A stretch of 64,000 nucleotides of DNA, from assembly GCF_005484945.1 (NCBI RefSeq), contig NZ_CP034035.1, positions 3,038,001 to 3,102,000 of the forward strand. The letters are read 5' to 3'. The translations under genes were made by a program, and so were the position numbers. This DNA is from Brenneria rubrifaciens (GTDB lineage Bacteria > Pseudomonadota > Gammaproteobacteria > Enterobacterales > Enterobacteriaceae). The notes beneath the pieces were generated by a model. The model was not told where the DNA came from. It saw nothing but the letters and a program-made list of their open reading frames with translations, and ran no database searches. The stretch's first letter is position 1. The number at the start of each line of letters is the position of its first letter. Below are positions 1 to 9,057 of this stretch, in pieces.

Positions 1-1
1 T

Positions 2-700
2 TTCGAGAACACCCGCGATCAGGGGGTGAGTTCCATCAAGTTCCTGATGGACCTGGCCGAACGCACCGGTTGCCTGGTAGACGTACACTGTGACGAAACC
101 GATGACGCCCAATCACGCTTTCTGGAAGTATTGGCTGAAGAAGCGCGGGTGCGTCGGATGGGACATCGGGTCACAGCCAGCCATACGGTGGCCATGGGCT
201 CTTACGACAACGCCTACTGCTATAAGCTGTTCCGCTTGCTTAAAATGTCGGAGATCCATTTTGTTTCCTGCCCAACCGAAAGTATTCACCTGCAAGGACG
301 TTTCGAGACCTTCCCCAAACGACGCGGCGTAACCCGGGTAGCCGAACTCGACCGCGCGGGCATGAATGTCTGCTTCGCACAGGACTCCATCAAAGATCCG
401 TGGTATCCGCTTGGAAACGGCAACATTCTGCGCGTGCTGGATGCCGGATTGCATATCTGCCATATGATGGGCTATGAAGATTTGCAACGCTGCCTCGATT
501 TTGTCACCGATAACAGTGCCAAAGCGATGAATCTGGGTGAGAGATACGGTATTGTCGTCGGCCGCCCGGCCAATCTGGTGATACTGGACGCCGAGAATGA
601 CTACGAAGCCATACGCCGCCAGGCCAAAGCCAGCGTGTCGATTCGTGGCGGTAAGGTTATTATGCGCCGGACGCCGGAGCAATTCAGCTATCAGGATTAG
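2..700 (+). CDS. codA: cytosine deaminase, C-terminal part (5' end outside window)
   Basis: The reading frame is open from the window edge, so the gene is cut at its 5' end. The visible part of about 232 residues follows E. coli CodA almost end to end. It has the metal-binding segment VDVHCDE, then ASHT, HLQGRF, PKRRGVTRV and DPWYPLGN. CodA is a cytosolic metal-dependent amidohydrolase that deaminates cytosine to uracil for pyrimidine salvage. The active-site aspartate region reads FAQDS where E. coli has FGHDD, so the aspartate is kept but its neighbours differ. A related amidohydrolase with shifted substrate preference is therefore possible. A GC-rich hairpin follows the stop at once. A codB permease would be expected upstream but is not visible. 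Confidence 0.82.
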   Translation, partial: FENTRDQGVSSIKFLMDLAERTGCLVDVHCDETDDAQSRFLEVLAEEARVRRMGHRVTASHTVAMGSYDNAYCYKLFRLLKMSEIHFVSCPTESIHLQGRFETFPKRRGVTRVAELDRAGMNVCFAQDSIKDPWYPLGNGNILRVLDAGLHICHMMGYEDLQRCLDFVTDNSAKAMNLGERYGIVVGRPANLVILDAENDYEAIRRQAKASVSIRGGKVIMRRTPEQFSYQD

Positions 701-706
701 AAGCCA

Positions 707-731
707 GGCATCCGGTTGACGCCCGGATGCC
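707..731 (+). terminator. GC-rich hairpin after codA
   Basis: A perfect 9-bp stem (GGCATCCGG / CCGGATGCC) with a 7-base loop begins 6 bases after the codA stop. No T-run follows, so it may be a weak terminator or a 3'-stabilising structure. Confidence 0.45.
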
Positions 732-1074
732 GCTACCGTTTGCCACGTCCGGATCGGAATGGATAGAAAAAATTGGATAAGGGAAAAGATAAATTTAATA
801 AAAAATCGATCTAAGCCACAAAAAAAAATTCCTGCGTTATACTCTCAAATAAATTAAAAGCGATTCTCCAACGTTTTCCAAACGTCTGCTGTGGAATACG
901 CATAATGCGTGCTTTTGGGATACAAAATTAAAATAATCTTCAATTCAAAAAAGAAAGGGGCATTCAGGCGGTTCACCGTCATTCCATGCATTCGCTTGAG
1001 CGTTATTCTCGGCCGAATACAGAGTAATATATTGAATAAATATTGTGGCAGGAATAATTAGGTAGAGATTAAAG
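732..1074. other. intergenic region codA-diguanylate cyclase
   Basis: This 343-base AT-rich gap contains no supported ORF. It must hold the promoter of the downstream cyclase gene, but no clear -35/-10 pair could be assigned by eye. Confidence 0.5.
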
Positions 1075-2913
1075 ATGAACATGAATAGTCAACTATCGGA
1101 TACTGATTTGATTACCCGACTTTACAGTCAGGACAAATTGGTGGCGCTGGATAAAGCGTACGCTATCGCCGAGTTCGATCCATTCGGCAGGTTGGTCGAA
1201 GCGAACACCTGTTTTTGCAACATGTTAGGCTTCGACAAAGCCGAGATTATCAATCAGCACCACAAGACATTTTTACTCGAACAACAGCGGCAGGAGCACG
1301 ACCATTTCTGGCCCAGCGTGATTAATGGCGATATCCGCTTCGGGGAATTCAAACGCCGAACCCGGCACGGCGATCCAATTTGGATTCATGCCGCCTATAC
1401 GCCGATTGTCGATGACCACGGCCAAAACATCGGAATCATTGAACTGGCGCTGGATATTACCCGGCAAAAATATTTCACGACCGAGCACCGCATAAAATTA
1501 GAAGCCATCGATAATTCACAGTGTGTGATTGAATTTGATCGGGAAGGATACATCATTCATGTCAACGATAATTACCTCACGCTAACAGGCTATAAACGCG
1601 AGGAATTACTTGGAGAGCATCACAAATTATTATACGAAGAAGCCTATCTTCAATCATCGGAATACAAAAAGTTCTGGAGGACATTACGGCGCGGCCAATC
1701 TATTAGCGGTCGCTTTCACCGTCTGGGAAAAAATAATATGTCGCTTTGGATACAGGCTACTTACAATCCGATAATGGATGATCATGGCAATATTAGCAAA
1801 GTCATTAAATACGCCCAGAATATAACGCAAAATGTTCAGACGGAAAAAAAAGCTGAACAGCAAGGCGCGATTCTCGATATTCTGCTCTCCGCGCACGACA
1901 GTTTTCTTCTCGATCACGATTTGCCTTCCGCCTGTGATAAAGTGTTTTCCCGCCTGCTGAATGTGACAAACAGCGAATTTGGCTTTATCGCCAAAGTGCT
2001 GGAAGATAAAAAAGGCAAGGCCCTCTTTATTCCCTCTATCTCCAACCTGTCATGGGATAAAAAAATACGGGCATGGTATAACCGGCAGCGTAAAACCCAT
2101 GGCGGACTGGTATTCCGCCAGCTCGACAATCTGTTTGGCCATGCCGTCACCCACAACACGGTGGTCTGTACCAACAATCTGGCGACTCACCCGGCCGGCC
2201 AGGGTTTTCCGACCGGACACCCGCCGCTATACTCGTTTCTCGCTATTCCCATCACCCACAATGGCAAGCCTATCGGCATGATAGCGTTGGCGAATCGTCC
2301 AAGTGGCTATGACCAAAATCTGATTGACCTGCTGGCTCCGTTGGTGAAAACGCTGGGCATCATCATTCACGCCCGCGATCTGGAAGATGAACGCAGGCGA
2401 ACAGAAGAAACGCTGCGTTTCAATGCCGGTCATGATTATCTTACCGGGCTACCCAACCGCAGCAATTTTTTTGAGCAAGCCAACGCGTTTTTTCAGTCCA
2501 GCCAACGGAACGTCAACGTAAAAAAAAGCTGCCTGGCACTGCTGGATATCGATTTTTTCAAGAAAATAAACGACAAATACGGCCATTTAGCGGGTGACGC
2601 GGTGCTCAAGGAACTGGCGGGTTTGATGCGATTATCACTGCGTAATGACGATCTGGTCGCCCGCATTGGCGGCGAAGAGTTTATTCTTCTGCTCAGAAAT
2701 GTCTCTTACAAAACGGCGCTGACGATCATAGAGCGCATCCGCAAGCGGGTTGAACAGCATTCGTTGTCGTATGAACAGAAAACGCTGAAATTTACGGTCA
2801 GCATGGGCATCGCGCCCTGGCGCCCGGACTTTGCCTCGGTGGATGACTGGATTCAACGTGCGGACGAAAACCTGTACGCCGCCAAACGACAGGGGCGTAA
2901 TTGCGTGAAATAA
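1075..2913 (+). CDS. PAS-PAS-GAF-GGDEF diguanylate cyclase
   Basis: The 612-residue protein probably makes cyclic di-GMP from two GTP. Two tandem PAS domains of the Aer/BdlA-like type lie at about residues 25-135 and 145-257. They are followed by a GAF domain (about 265-430) and a GGDEF domain (about 445-610). The active-site loop is GGEEF near residue 532. An RxxD inhibitory site (RNDD) lies five residues before it, so both catalysis and product inhibition look intact. No EAL domain or membrane segment is seen, which suggests a soluble sensor cyclase, perhaps binding haem or flavin in a PAS domain. It stands alone between codA and the convergent yggR. The start has a weak AGGTAGAG-like ribosome site. 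Confidence 0.9.
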   Translation: MNMNSQLSDTDLITRLYSQDKLVALDKAYAIAEFDPFGRLVEANTCFCNMLGFDKAEIINQHHKTFLLEQQRQEHDHFWPSVINGDIRFGEFKRRTRHGDPIWIHAAYTPIVDDHGQNIGIIELALDITRQKYFTTEHRIKLEAIDNSQCVIEFDREGYIIHVNDNYLTLTGYKREELLGEHHKLLYEEAYLQSSEYKKFWRTLRRGQSISGRFHRLGKNNMSLWIQATYNPIMDDHGNISKVIKYAQNITQNVQTEKKAEQQGAILDILLSAHDSFLLDHDLPSACDKVFSRLLNVTNSEFGFIAKVLEDKKGKALFIPSISNLSWDKKIRAWYNRQRKTHGGLVFRQLDNLFGHAVTHNTVVCTNNLATHPAGQGFPTGHPPLYSFLAIPITHNGKPIGMIALANRPSGYDQNLIDLLAPLVKTLGIIIHARDLEDERRRTEETLRFNAGHDYLTGLPNRSNFFEQANAFFQSSQRNVNVKKSCLALLDIDFFKKINDKYGHLAGDAVLKELAGLMRLSLRNDDLVARIGGEEFILLLRNVSYKTALTIIERIRKRVEQHSLSYEQKTLKFTVSMGIAPWRPDFASVDDWIQRADENLYAAKRQGRNCVK

Positions 2914-2919
2914 CCGGCA

Positions 2920-2936
2920 GGGCCAGCCACTGGCCC
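2920..2936. terminator. small hairpin between convergent genes
   Basis: GGGCCA-5 bases-TGGCCC lies in the 60-base gap between the cyclase stop and the yggR stop. There is no T-run, so the terminator role is only suggested by position. Confidence 0.3.
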
Positions 2937-2973
2937 CCAACGTATCGCGCCGACAGATAAGGCACGCAGGCCG

Positions 2974-3969
2974 TCACTCCAGCAACCCCTCCCGGCGGCG
3001 CTGCTGCCAGCTTTGCTCAAAGGTCTGCATGCCCGCCTGCGCCCCGGTCTGTATCAGGCTGGGCAACTGGTGGCTTTTACCTTCCCGAATCAGATTGCTG
3101 ACCGCCGGGGTCGCGGTCAACACATCAAACAACGCCACCCTTCCCCCTTGCGGCATCGGCAATAGTTTCTGCGCCGCCACCGCCTGTAAACACGCCGCCA
3201 GTTGGCTGCGAACAAAGGCTTTTTCCTCGCCGGGGAACACATCAATCAGCCTGTCGACCGCCTGCGCCGCGCTACGGGTATGCAGAGTGGCGAGCACCAG
3301 ATGACCGGTTTCCGCCGCGGTCAGTGCCAGCCGGATAGTTTCAGTATCGCGTAATTCTCCCAGCAGAATAACATCGGGATCTTCACGCAGCGCGGCACGC
3401 AACGCTTGTGCAAACGATGCGCTGTGTTGGCCGATTTGTCGCTGCTGAACCAGGCACTGCCGGCTGGCGTGGATAAACTCGATCGGATCTTCCAGCGTGA
3501 TGACATGGCGGGCATGCCGTTCGTTCAGGGCGGCAATCATCGCCGCCAGCGTAGTGGATTTCCCGCTCCCCGTCGCCCCCGTCACTAAAACCAACCCATC
3601 CTGCCGCTCAATCAGTTCGGAGAGGATCGCAGGCGCCCGCAGCGCGGCCAGAGAGAAGTGGGATGAGGGAATGAGCCGCAGCGCGACAGAGAGCCCGTGG
3701 CGCTGACGAAAAACGTTAACCCGCAGACGCTGGCCGTCCGCCAGCGTCTGCGCGCCGTCAACCTGCCCTGACCGCCGCAGTTGCCGTTGTTGGGCCGTCG
3801 ACAGCCACGCCGCACACCATTGTTCCAGTTGTTCAGCACACAAACGTGGTAAGGTATTTTCAGACCGAAGTCGGCCATCAACGCGCAGCACCGGAGGATG
3901 TCCGCTACACAGGTGCAGATCCGAGGCATTATGTTTTACACTAAGCGCCACCCATTCACCCACATCCAT
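2974..3969 (-). CDS. yggR: PilT-like ATPase YggR
   Basis: This is a 331-residue hexameric secretion-type ATPase of the PilT (twitching motility) family. It has a Walker A GATGSGKST at about residues 131-139, a Walker B-type segment ILLGELRD and the His box ATLHTRSAA. In E. coli the orthologue YggR sits divergent from yggS, exactly as here, and its role is not settled. No pilus genes are in the window. The start ATG follows an AGGAGG ribosome site at good spacing, and only 21 bases separate it from the divergent yggS start. Proteins of this family would normally drive type IV pilus retraction at the inner membrane. Confidence 0.9.
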   Translation of the reverse strand: MDVGEWVALSVKHNASDLHLCSGHPPVLRVDGRLRSENTLPRLCAEQLEQWCAAWLSTAQQRQLRRSGQVDGAQTLADGQRLRVNVFRQRHGLSVALRLIPSSHFSLAALRAPAILSELIERQDGLVLVTGATGSGKSTTLAAMIAALNERHARHVITLEDPIEFIHASRQCLVQQRQIGQHSASFAQALRAALREDPDVILLGELRDTETIRLALTAAETGHLVLATLHTRSAAQAVDRLIDVFPGEEKAFVRSQLAACLQAVAAQKLLPMPQGGRVALFDVLTATPAVSNLIREGKSHQLPSLIQTGAQAGMQTFEQSWQQRRREGLLE

Positions 3970-3990
3970 AAATTAACCTCCTGAATCACT

Positions 3991-4698
3991 ATGACCACTA
4001 TCCAGCAGAATCTACAGGACATCCGCCAGCAGATCGCAACGGCCGCGCAACGGTGCGCAAGGGCGCCAGAGAAAGTTACGCTGCTTGCAGTCAGTAAAAC
4101 CAAACCTGTGACGGCCATCGAAGAGGCGATCAACGCCGGACAACGGGCGTTTGGCGAAAACTATGTTCAGGAAGGCGTGGACAAAATCCGTTACTTTCGG
4201 GAAAACCGGCCGGATACGCCGTTGGAATGGCACTTTATCGGCCCGCTCCAGTCGAATAAGAGTCGGCTGGTGGCGGAACATTTTGACTGGTTTCATACCG
4301 TCGATCGCCTGCGCATCGCCCAGCGTCTGAGTGAACAGCGTCCTGCCTCGCTGCCGCCGTTAAACGTTCTGTTGCAGATCAATATCAGCAACGAAGAGAG
4401 CAAGTCCGGCATCATGATTGAAGAACTCACCGGACTGGCCGCCAGCGTCGCCGACTTGCCGAATCTACGCCTGCGTGGTTTGATGGCTATCCCGGCGCCG
4501 GAAACGGATTATCAGCTTCAGCTTGACGTTTTCCGGCGAATGGATGACCTGTTCAAACAGTTGGCATTACACTATCCCCACATTGATACCTTATCGATGG
4601 GGATGACCGATGATATGAAAGCGGCCATCGCCGCAGGCAGTACACTGGTGCGGATCGGCACGGCCATTTTCGGCGCGCGCGATTATTCAGCCGCATAG
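3991..4698 (+). CDS. yggS: PLP homeostasis protein YggS (PLPBP family)
   Basis: The 235-residue protein is a fold-type III PLP-binding protein without known enzymatic activity, needed for vitamin B6 and amino acid homeostasis. The PLP lysine lies in LLAVSKTKP (about residues 30-38), and FGENYVQE and the phosphate-binding end MGMTDDM...GSTLVRIGTAIFG are present. The length matches E. coli YggS (234). It is the first gene of the yggS-proC-yggT-yggU-rdgB-hemW run. No strong Shine-Dalgarno is visible. Confidence 0.95.
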   Translation: MTTIQQNLQDIRQQIATAAQRCARAPEKVTLLAVSKTKPVTAIEEAINAGQRAFGENYVQEGVDKIRYFRENRPDTPLEWHFIGPLQSNKSRLVAEHFDWFHTVDRLRIAQRLSEQRPASLPPLNVLLQINISNEESKSGIMIEELTGLAASVADLPNLRLRGLMAIPAPETDYQLQLDVFRRMDDLFKQLALHYPHIDTLSMGMTDDMKAAIAAGSTLVRIGTAIFGARDYSAA

Positions 4699-4750
4699 CC
4701 CGAATCACAGTACCGCCTTTCGCAAAACACGGTAATCAGCGAGAATTCAG

Positions 4751-5572
4751 ATGCAACAACGTAAAATAACGTTTATTGGCGCCGGGAATATGGCGCAGGC
4801 CATTGTCGCCGGATTAATTGAAGGGGGCTACCCCGCCAGTAAGGTCAGCGTATGCGCGCCTTCCGGCAAACATCGTGACGTCCTGGCGGCCCGATATGGC
4901 GTGACCAGCAGCGACGATAACGCACGTTGCGCGCAGGAAGCGGACGTCATTGTGCTGGCCGTCAAGCCACAGTTGATGGCGAGCGTGTGCGAAGCGTTAC
5001 GGCCACAGGTGGATTTCACCGGCAAGCTGGTGCTGTCGATTGCCGCCGGTATCAGCATCGCCCGTTTTCAGGCGCTGTTAGGCGAGCAACTGAATATCGT
5101 GCGCATTATGCCCAATACGCCCTCGCTGGTGGGCAAAGGCATGAGCGGGCTGTATGCGCCTGCCGTCGTCAGTGAAACCGATCGGGCATTCACCGCCGGG
5201 CTGATGGAAAGCGTTGGCAAAGTATGCTGGGTCGAGAATGAATCCGGCATTAACGGGGTTATCGCCGCGGCGGGCAGCGCGCCCGCCTATTTCTTCCTGT
5301 TTATGGAGGCCATGCAGCAGGAAGCGATGCGTCAGGGATTCGATCAGGATACCGCGCGTCTGTTGGTGCAGCAGGCGGCAACCGGCGCCGCCGCGCTGGT
5401 TGAAGCGAACCCCGATACGCCGCTGTCAACGCTGCGCGAAAATGTGACGTCCAAAGGGGGCACCACGGCACAAGCGCTACAGGTATTCAACGAGCGCCAG
5501 TTGACGCAAACGGTGTCCGCTGCGATGCAGGCCGCCGTCAACCGCGCACAGGAAATGGAAAAGCTTTTTTAA
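4751..5572 (+). CDS. proC: pyrroline-5-carboxylate reductase
   Basis: The 273-residue enzyme catalyses the last step of proline synthesis, the NAD(P)H reduction of 1-pyrroline-5-carboxylate. The N-terminal Rossmann motif is FIGAGNMAQAI. The family signature around residues 210-260 includes TSKGGTTAQAL. It starts 52 bases after yggS and is followed by yggT, the usual enterobacterial order. Confidence 0.97.
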   Translation: MQQRKITFIGAGNMAQAIVAGLIEGGYPASKVSVCAPSGKHRDVLAARYGVTSSDDNARCAQEADVIVLAVKPQLMASVCEALRPQVDFTGKLVLSIAAGISIARFQALLGEQLNIVRIMPNTPSLVGKGMSGLYAPAVVSETDRAFTAGLMESVGKVCWVENESGINGVIAAAGSAPAYFFLFMEAMQQEAMRQGFDQDTARLLVQQAATGAAALVEANPDTPLSTLRENVTSKGGTTAQALQVFNERQLTQTVSAAMQAAVNRAQEMEKLF

Positions 5573-5625
5573 CGCACCGCGTTAATCATCCGCCCGTTTA
5601 CTCTTAATAAGGAACTGACGTATCT

Positions 5626-6180
5626 ATGCTCACCCTGACTTTTCTGGTCAAAACGCTGGTTGACCTTTATGTGATGGTATTGCTGTTGCGCATCTGGATG
5701 CAGTGGTCGCGCAGCGACTTTTATAATCCGCTGTCGCAATTTGTGGTCAAAATCACCCAGCCGATTGTCGGACCGTTGCGCCGCATTCTGCCGTCATTGG
5801 GTCCGATTGACAGCGCCTCGCTGCTGCTGGCGTTTGTTCTGACTACCATCAAGTATCCGTTGCTGCTGCTGATTCAGGTGGGGGCGCTGTCGCTCAGCCC
5901 GATGAATCTGCTGGTCGGTTTACTCTCCCTGATCAAATCGGCGGGCTACCTGATTTTCTGGGTGGTGATTATTCGCTCGCTGATGAGCTGGATAAGCCAG
6001 GGCCGCAGCCCGGTCGAGTATCTGCTGCATCAGTTGACTGAACCCTTTATGGCGCCGATCCGCCGCGTTATCCCGGCGATGGGCGGCATCGATTTCTCCG
6101 CCATGGTGGTGATCCTGATCCTGTATTTGCTCAATTATCTGGGTATGGATCTGTTTCCGGGACTGTGGTTCCTGCTGTGA
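5626..6180 (+). CDS. yggT: YggT family membrane protein
   Basis: A 184-residue integral membrane protein with two YGGT domains, each a pair of hydrophobic segments around a conserved P-x-x-x-P/RR-x-(L/I)P pattern: [12 protein letters not shown] in the first and [12 protein letters not shown] in the second. Its function is unknown; homologues have been linked to osmotic tolerance and thylakoid/division-related roles. An AAGGA ribosome site precedes the ATG. The stop overlaps the next start (GTGA). Confidence 0.93.
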   Translation: MLTLTFLVKTLVDLYVMVLLLRIWMQWSRSDFYNPLSQFVVKITQPIVGPLRRILPSLGPIDSASLLLAFVLTTIKYPLLLLIQVGALSLSPMNLLVGLLSLIKSAGYLIFWVVIIRSLMSWISQGRSPVEYLLHQLTEPFMAPIRRVIPAMGGIDFSAMVVILILYLLNYLGMDLFPGLWFLL

Positions 6181-6467
6181 GCGCCGTCGTCCGCCAACAT
6201 GACGATCTGGTGATTCGGCTGTATATTCAGCCGAAAGCCAGTCGCGATCAGATTATCGGGCTGCACGGCGACGAACTGAAAGTCGCCGTGACCGCCCCGC
6301 CGGTCGATGGGCAGGCCAACGCCCATCTGACCAAATTCCTCGCCAAACAATTCCGTGTCGCCAAAAGTCAGGTCGTTATCGAAAAAGGTGAACTTGGGCG
6401 GCATAAACAGATTAAAATCATCAACCCGCAAACTATCCCGGCTGAAGTCGCGGAACTCATTCAATAA
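6177..6467 (+). CDS. yggU: DUF167/UPF0235 family protein YggU
   Basis: A 96-residue protein of unknown function with the strongly conserved core [19 protein letters not shown] and [11 protein letters not shown] chose the GTG overlapping the yggT stop because it gives 96 residues, the E. coli YggU length. A GTG four codons upstream (6165) is also open. The overlap implies translational coupling with yggT. Confidence 0.9.
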   Translation: MSAVVRQHDDLVIRLYIQPKASRDQIIGLHGDELKVAVTAPPVDGQANAHLTKFLAKQFRVAKSQVVIEKGELGRHKQIKIINPQTIPAEVAELIQ

Positions 6468-6484
6468 AGACGCAGGAAAACAGC

Positions 6485-7078
6485 ATGCAAAAAGTGGTTT
6501 TGGCGACCGGCAACCCCGGTAAAGTGCGCGAACTCGCCAGTCTGCTGGCAAACTTTGGCCTGGATATCGTGGCTCAAACCGAACTGGGGGTCGATTCCGC
6601 CGAAGAAACGGGGCTGACGTTTATTGAGAATGCGATCCTGAAGGCGCGTCATGCCGCGCAAATTACCGGCTTGCCCGCCATTGCGGACGACTCCGGGCTG
6701 GCGGTGGATGCGCTGGGCGGCGCGCCGGGTATTTATTCCGCACGCTATGCCGGTGCTGACGCCAGCGATCGGCAAAATCTGGATAAGCTGCTGCATACCC
6801 TGAAAGATGTGCCTGACGCACAGCGCGGCGCCAGCTTTCACTGCGTGTTGGTCTATCTGCGCCATGCGCAAGATCCTACTCCGCTGGTGTGCCACGGTCG
6901 CTGGAAAGGGGTATTGACGCATCAACCCGCGGGCGTGGGCGGTTTTGGTTACGATCCGATCTTCTTCGTGCCGGCACTGGGCAAAACGTCCGCCGAGCTC
7001 ACGCCTGAAGAGAAGAACGCCCGCTCCCACCGCGGTCAGGCGTTGCGTTTATTGCTGGATGCCCTGCGACATGCTTAA
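6485..7078 (+). CDS. rdgB: dITP/XTP pyrophosphatase RdgB
   Basis: This 197-residue house-cleaning enzyme hydrolyses ITP, dITP and XTP to monophosphates and keeps deaminated purines out of DNA. Visible signatures are the N-terminal [11 protein letters not shown], the metal/catalytic ADDSGL (about 67-72) and GFGYDPIF. The length equals that of E. coli RdgB (197). The 3' end overlaps the hemW start by 8 bases. Confidence 0.97.
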   Translation: MQKVVLATGNPGKVRELASLLANFGLDIVAQTELGVDSAEETGLTFIENAILKARHAAQITGLPAIADDSGLAVDALGGAPGIYSARYAGADASDRQNLDKLLHTLKDVPDAQRGASFHCVLVYLRHAQDPTPLVCHGRWKGVLTHQPAGVGGFGYDPIFFVPALGKTSAELTPEEKNARSHRGQALRLLLDALRHA

Positions 7079-8213
7079 ACGGCCGCCGCTCAGCCTGTAC
7101 ATCCATATTCCCTGGTGTGTGCAGAAATGTCCCTATTGCGATTTCAATTCACACGCGCTGAAAGGCGATGTGCCGCATCAGGAATATGTTGAACATCTGC
7201 TGGCCGACCTTGATGCCGATCTGCCGCTGACTGGCGGCCGGGCGCTGCATTCGATTTTTATCGGCGGCGGCACGCCGAGCCTGCTGAGCGCGCCAGCCAT
7301 GCAATGGCTGCTGGACGGCGTGCGGGCGCGGCTGGCGCTGACGCCGGATGCCGAAATCACCATGGAAGCCAATCCGGGTACGGTCGAGGCCGATCGTTTC
7401 AGCGGCTATCAACGGGCGGGCATCAACCGCATTTCCATCGGCGTGCAAAGCTTCGATTCACAAAAGCTGACCCGGCTGGGACGTATTCACGGCCCGAACG
7501 AGGCCAAACGCGCGGCTAAGCTGGCCGCCGGGCTGGGGCTGCGCAGTTTTAACCTCGACCTGATGCACGGGCTGCCGGATCAATCGCTTGAAAACGCGCT
7601 GGACGATCTGCGTCAGGCCATCGCGCTGAGTCCGCCCCATTTATCGTGGTATCAACTGACCATCGAGCCCAACACGCTGTTCAGCTCGCGCCCGCCGACG
7701 CTGCCGGACGATGACGCGCTGTGGGACATTTATGAGCAGGGCCACCGGTTACTCAGCGCCGCGGGTTATCAGCAATACGAAACCTCGGCCTATGCCAAAC
7801 CCGGTTATCAATGCCGGCACAATCTCAACTACTGGCGTTTTGGCGACTATCTGGGGATCGGCTGTGGCGCGCACGGCAAGCTTACCTTCAGCGACGGGCG
7901 CATTTTGCGTACGGTAAAAACCCGCCATCCGCGCGGTTACATGCAGGGCAATTATCTGGACAGGCAGCATGACGTAGCGAACGAAGACCGGCCTTTTGAG
8001 TTTTTCATGAACCGTTTTCGTCTGCTGGAAGCCGCGCCGCGCGGCGATTTCACCGCTTACACCGGGTTGGATGAAAGCATCATTCGCGCGCAATTGGATC
8101 AAGCGCTGGCACAGGGCTATCTGATTGAATCCGCCACGCACTGGCAGATTACCGAACACGGCAAGCTGTTTTTGAATTCGCTGCTGGAGCTGTTTCTGGC
8201 GGAAGAACAGTAA
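7071..8213 (+). CDS. hemW: radical SAM haem chaperone HemW
   Basis: The 380-residue protein has the radical SAM cluster motif CVQKCPYC (CxxxCxxC) near the N-terminus, then [11 protein letters not shown] and the HemN-like C-terminal region. HemW proteins bind haem and are thought to deliver it to respiratory enzymes; they lack coproporphyrinogen oxidase activity. The ATG at 7071 begins [15 protein letters not shown], the normal HemW N-terminus. The longer upstream frame lies inside rdgB and is not used. Confidence 0.95.
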   Translation: MLKRPPLSLYIHIPWCVQKCPYCDFNSHALKGDVPHQEYVEHLLADLDADLPLTGGRALHSIFIGGGTPSLLSAPAMQWLLDGVRARLALTPDAEITMEANPGTVEADRFSGYQRAGINRISIGVQSFDSQKLTRLGRIHGPNEAKRAAKLAAGLGLRSFNLDLMHGLPDQSLENALDDLRQAIALSPPHLSWYQLTIEPNTLFSSRPPTLPDDDALWDIYEQGHRLLSAAGYQQYETSAYAKPGYQCRHNLNYWRFGDYLGIGCGAHGKLTFSDGRILRTVKTRHPRGYMQGNYLDRQHDVANEDRPFEFFMNRFRLLEAAPRGDFTAYTGLDESIIRAQLDQALAQGYLIESATHWQITEHGKLFLNSLLELFLAEEQ

Positions 8214-8384
8214 TGCACCGCCTTCATCCGTGGGTAGGCCATACCCGATTAACATCCCCTACGCGCCACCACCCACCCTCAGGCTGACTAAGATGATAAA
8301 TATCAACCTTTTCGGGGTTGCTGAGATTGAATTTCTGCCCAGTGTTATGACAAAGTGTAGTGATGTACAACCCTGCTGGTAACG

Positions 8385-8516
8385 ATGATGAGATTGACGA
8401 AATTAATACTGGTATCCCTGCTGATGGCAGCAACGCTAAGTGGTTGCAATACCACGCGCGGTTTTGGTCAGGACGTGGAGAAATTAGGCAGCAAAATCTC
8501 TAATTCAGCCAGTTGA
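8385..8516 (+). CDS. ecnA: entericidin A-like small lipoprotein
   Basis: A 43-residue ORF too short for usual gene finding. It has a hydrophobic signal with the lipobox LSGC, then CNTTRGFGQDVEKLG, close to E. coli entericidin A (CNTARGFGEDIKHLG). Entericidins are tiny membrane lipoproteins; EcnA acts as antidote to the bacteriolytic EcnB. The start at 8385 gives the MM- beginning typical of EcnA. A hairpin with a T-run follows 24 bases after the stop. No EcnB partner was found next to it. Confidence 0.85.
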   Translation: MMRLTKLILVSLLMAATLSGCNTTRGFGQDVEKLGSKISNSAS

Positions 8517-8539
8517 CTTTGGCTGAACGCTATTCAAAC

Positions 8540-8567
8540 AACCCGTAGGCGTCAGCCGCGGGTTTTG
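8540..8567 (+). terminator. Rho-independent terminator after ecnA
   Basis: AACCCG...CGGGTT encloses an inner GGC-gtca-GCC stem and is followed by TTTT. It lies between the ecnA stop and the convergent elaA stop. Confidence 0.7.
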
Positions 8568-8591
8568 CGTTTCAGGGCGATGCCAACACGC

Positions 8592-9047
8592 TCAGCGTGC
8601 AGACCGCATATCAATATGCGCAATACCGTCTTCGTCGTAGACCTCACCGGCCGCCACAAAGCCAAAGCCGGCATAGAACGGTCGCAGATGCGCCTGAGCG
8701 GACAAAAAAATCGCTTTCTGCGGCCAATGGCGCGCGCAGGCAAGCAGCGTATGTTCCATTAATTGATGTCCCAGTTGTTGCCCTCTGGCGTGAGGCGCGA
8801 CGGTTACCCGCCCAATGGTCACCGCGCCCTTATCCGGTCGCGGCGCCAGCAGACGCGCATAAGCAGCGAGTTTACCGTTATCATACGCCGCGATATGGCG
8901 ATTCCCGTCAGCCAAATCGCCTCCGTCGATATCCAGATACGGACAGGTTTGCTCAACCACGAAAACCTGATTACGCAGGGCCAGAATATCATGCAAGGAG
9001 TAGACATTCAGATCCTCAATGCACCAGTCATGCCATATCAGATTCAT
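8592..9047 (-). CDS. elaA: GNAT family acetyltransferase ElaA
   Basis: A 151-residue single-domain GNAT protein that follows E. coli ElaA closely: LRNQVFVVEQTCPYLDIDG, the acetyl-CoA loop IGRVTVAPHARGQQLG, and FYAGFGF. The substrate of ElaA is not established. It begins 10 bases after lplT ends on the same strand, so it is probably co-transcribed from the aas-lplT operon. In E. coli elaA lies elsewhere, so this position is a local arrangement. Confidence 0.88.
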   Translation of the reverse strand: MNLIWHDWCIEDLNVYSLHDILALRNQVFVVEQTCPYLDIDGGDLADGNRHIAAYDNGKLAAYARLLAPRPDKGAVTIGRVTVAPHARGQQLGHQLMEHTLLACARHWPQKAIFLSAQAHLRPFYAGFGFVAAGEVYDEDGIAHIDMRSAR

Positions 9048-9057
9048 CTTTTAAATC

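Noticed and set aside
6945..7070. Upstream extension of hemW
   Set aside because: It is the +1 frame of rdgB; the HemW family start and operon overlap fit the ATG at 7071.
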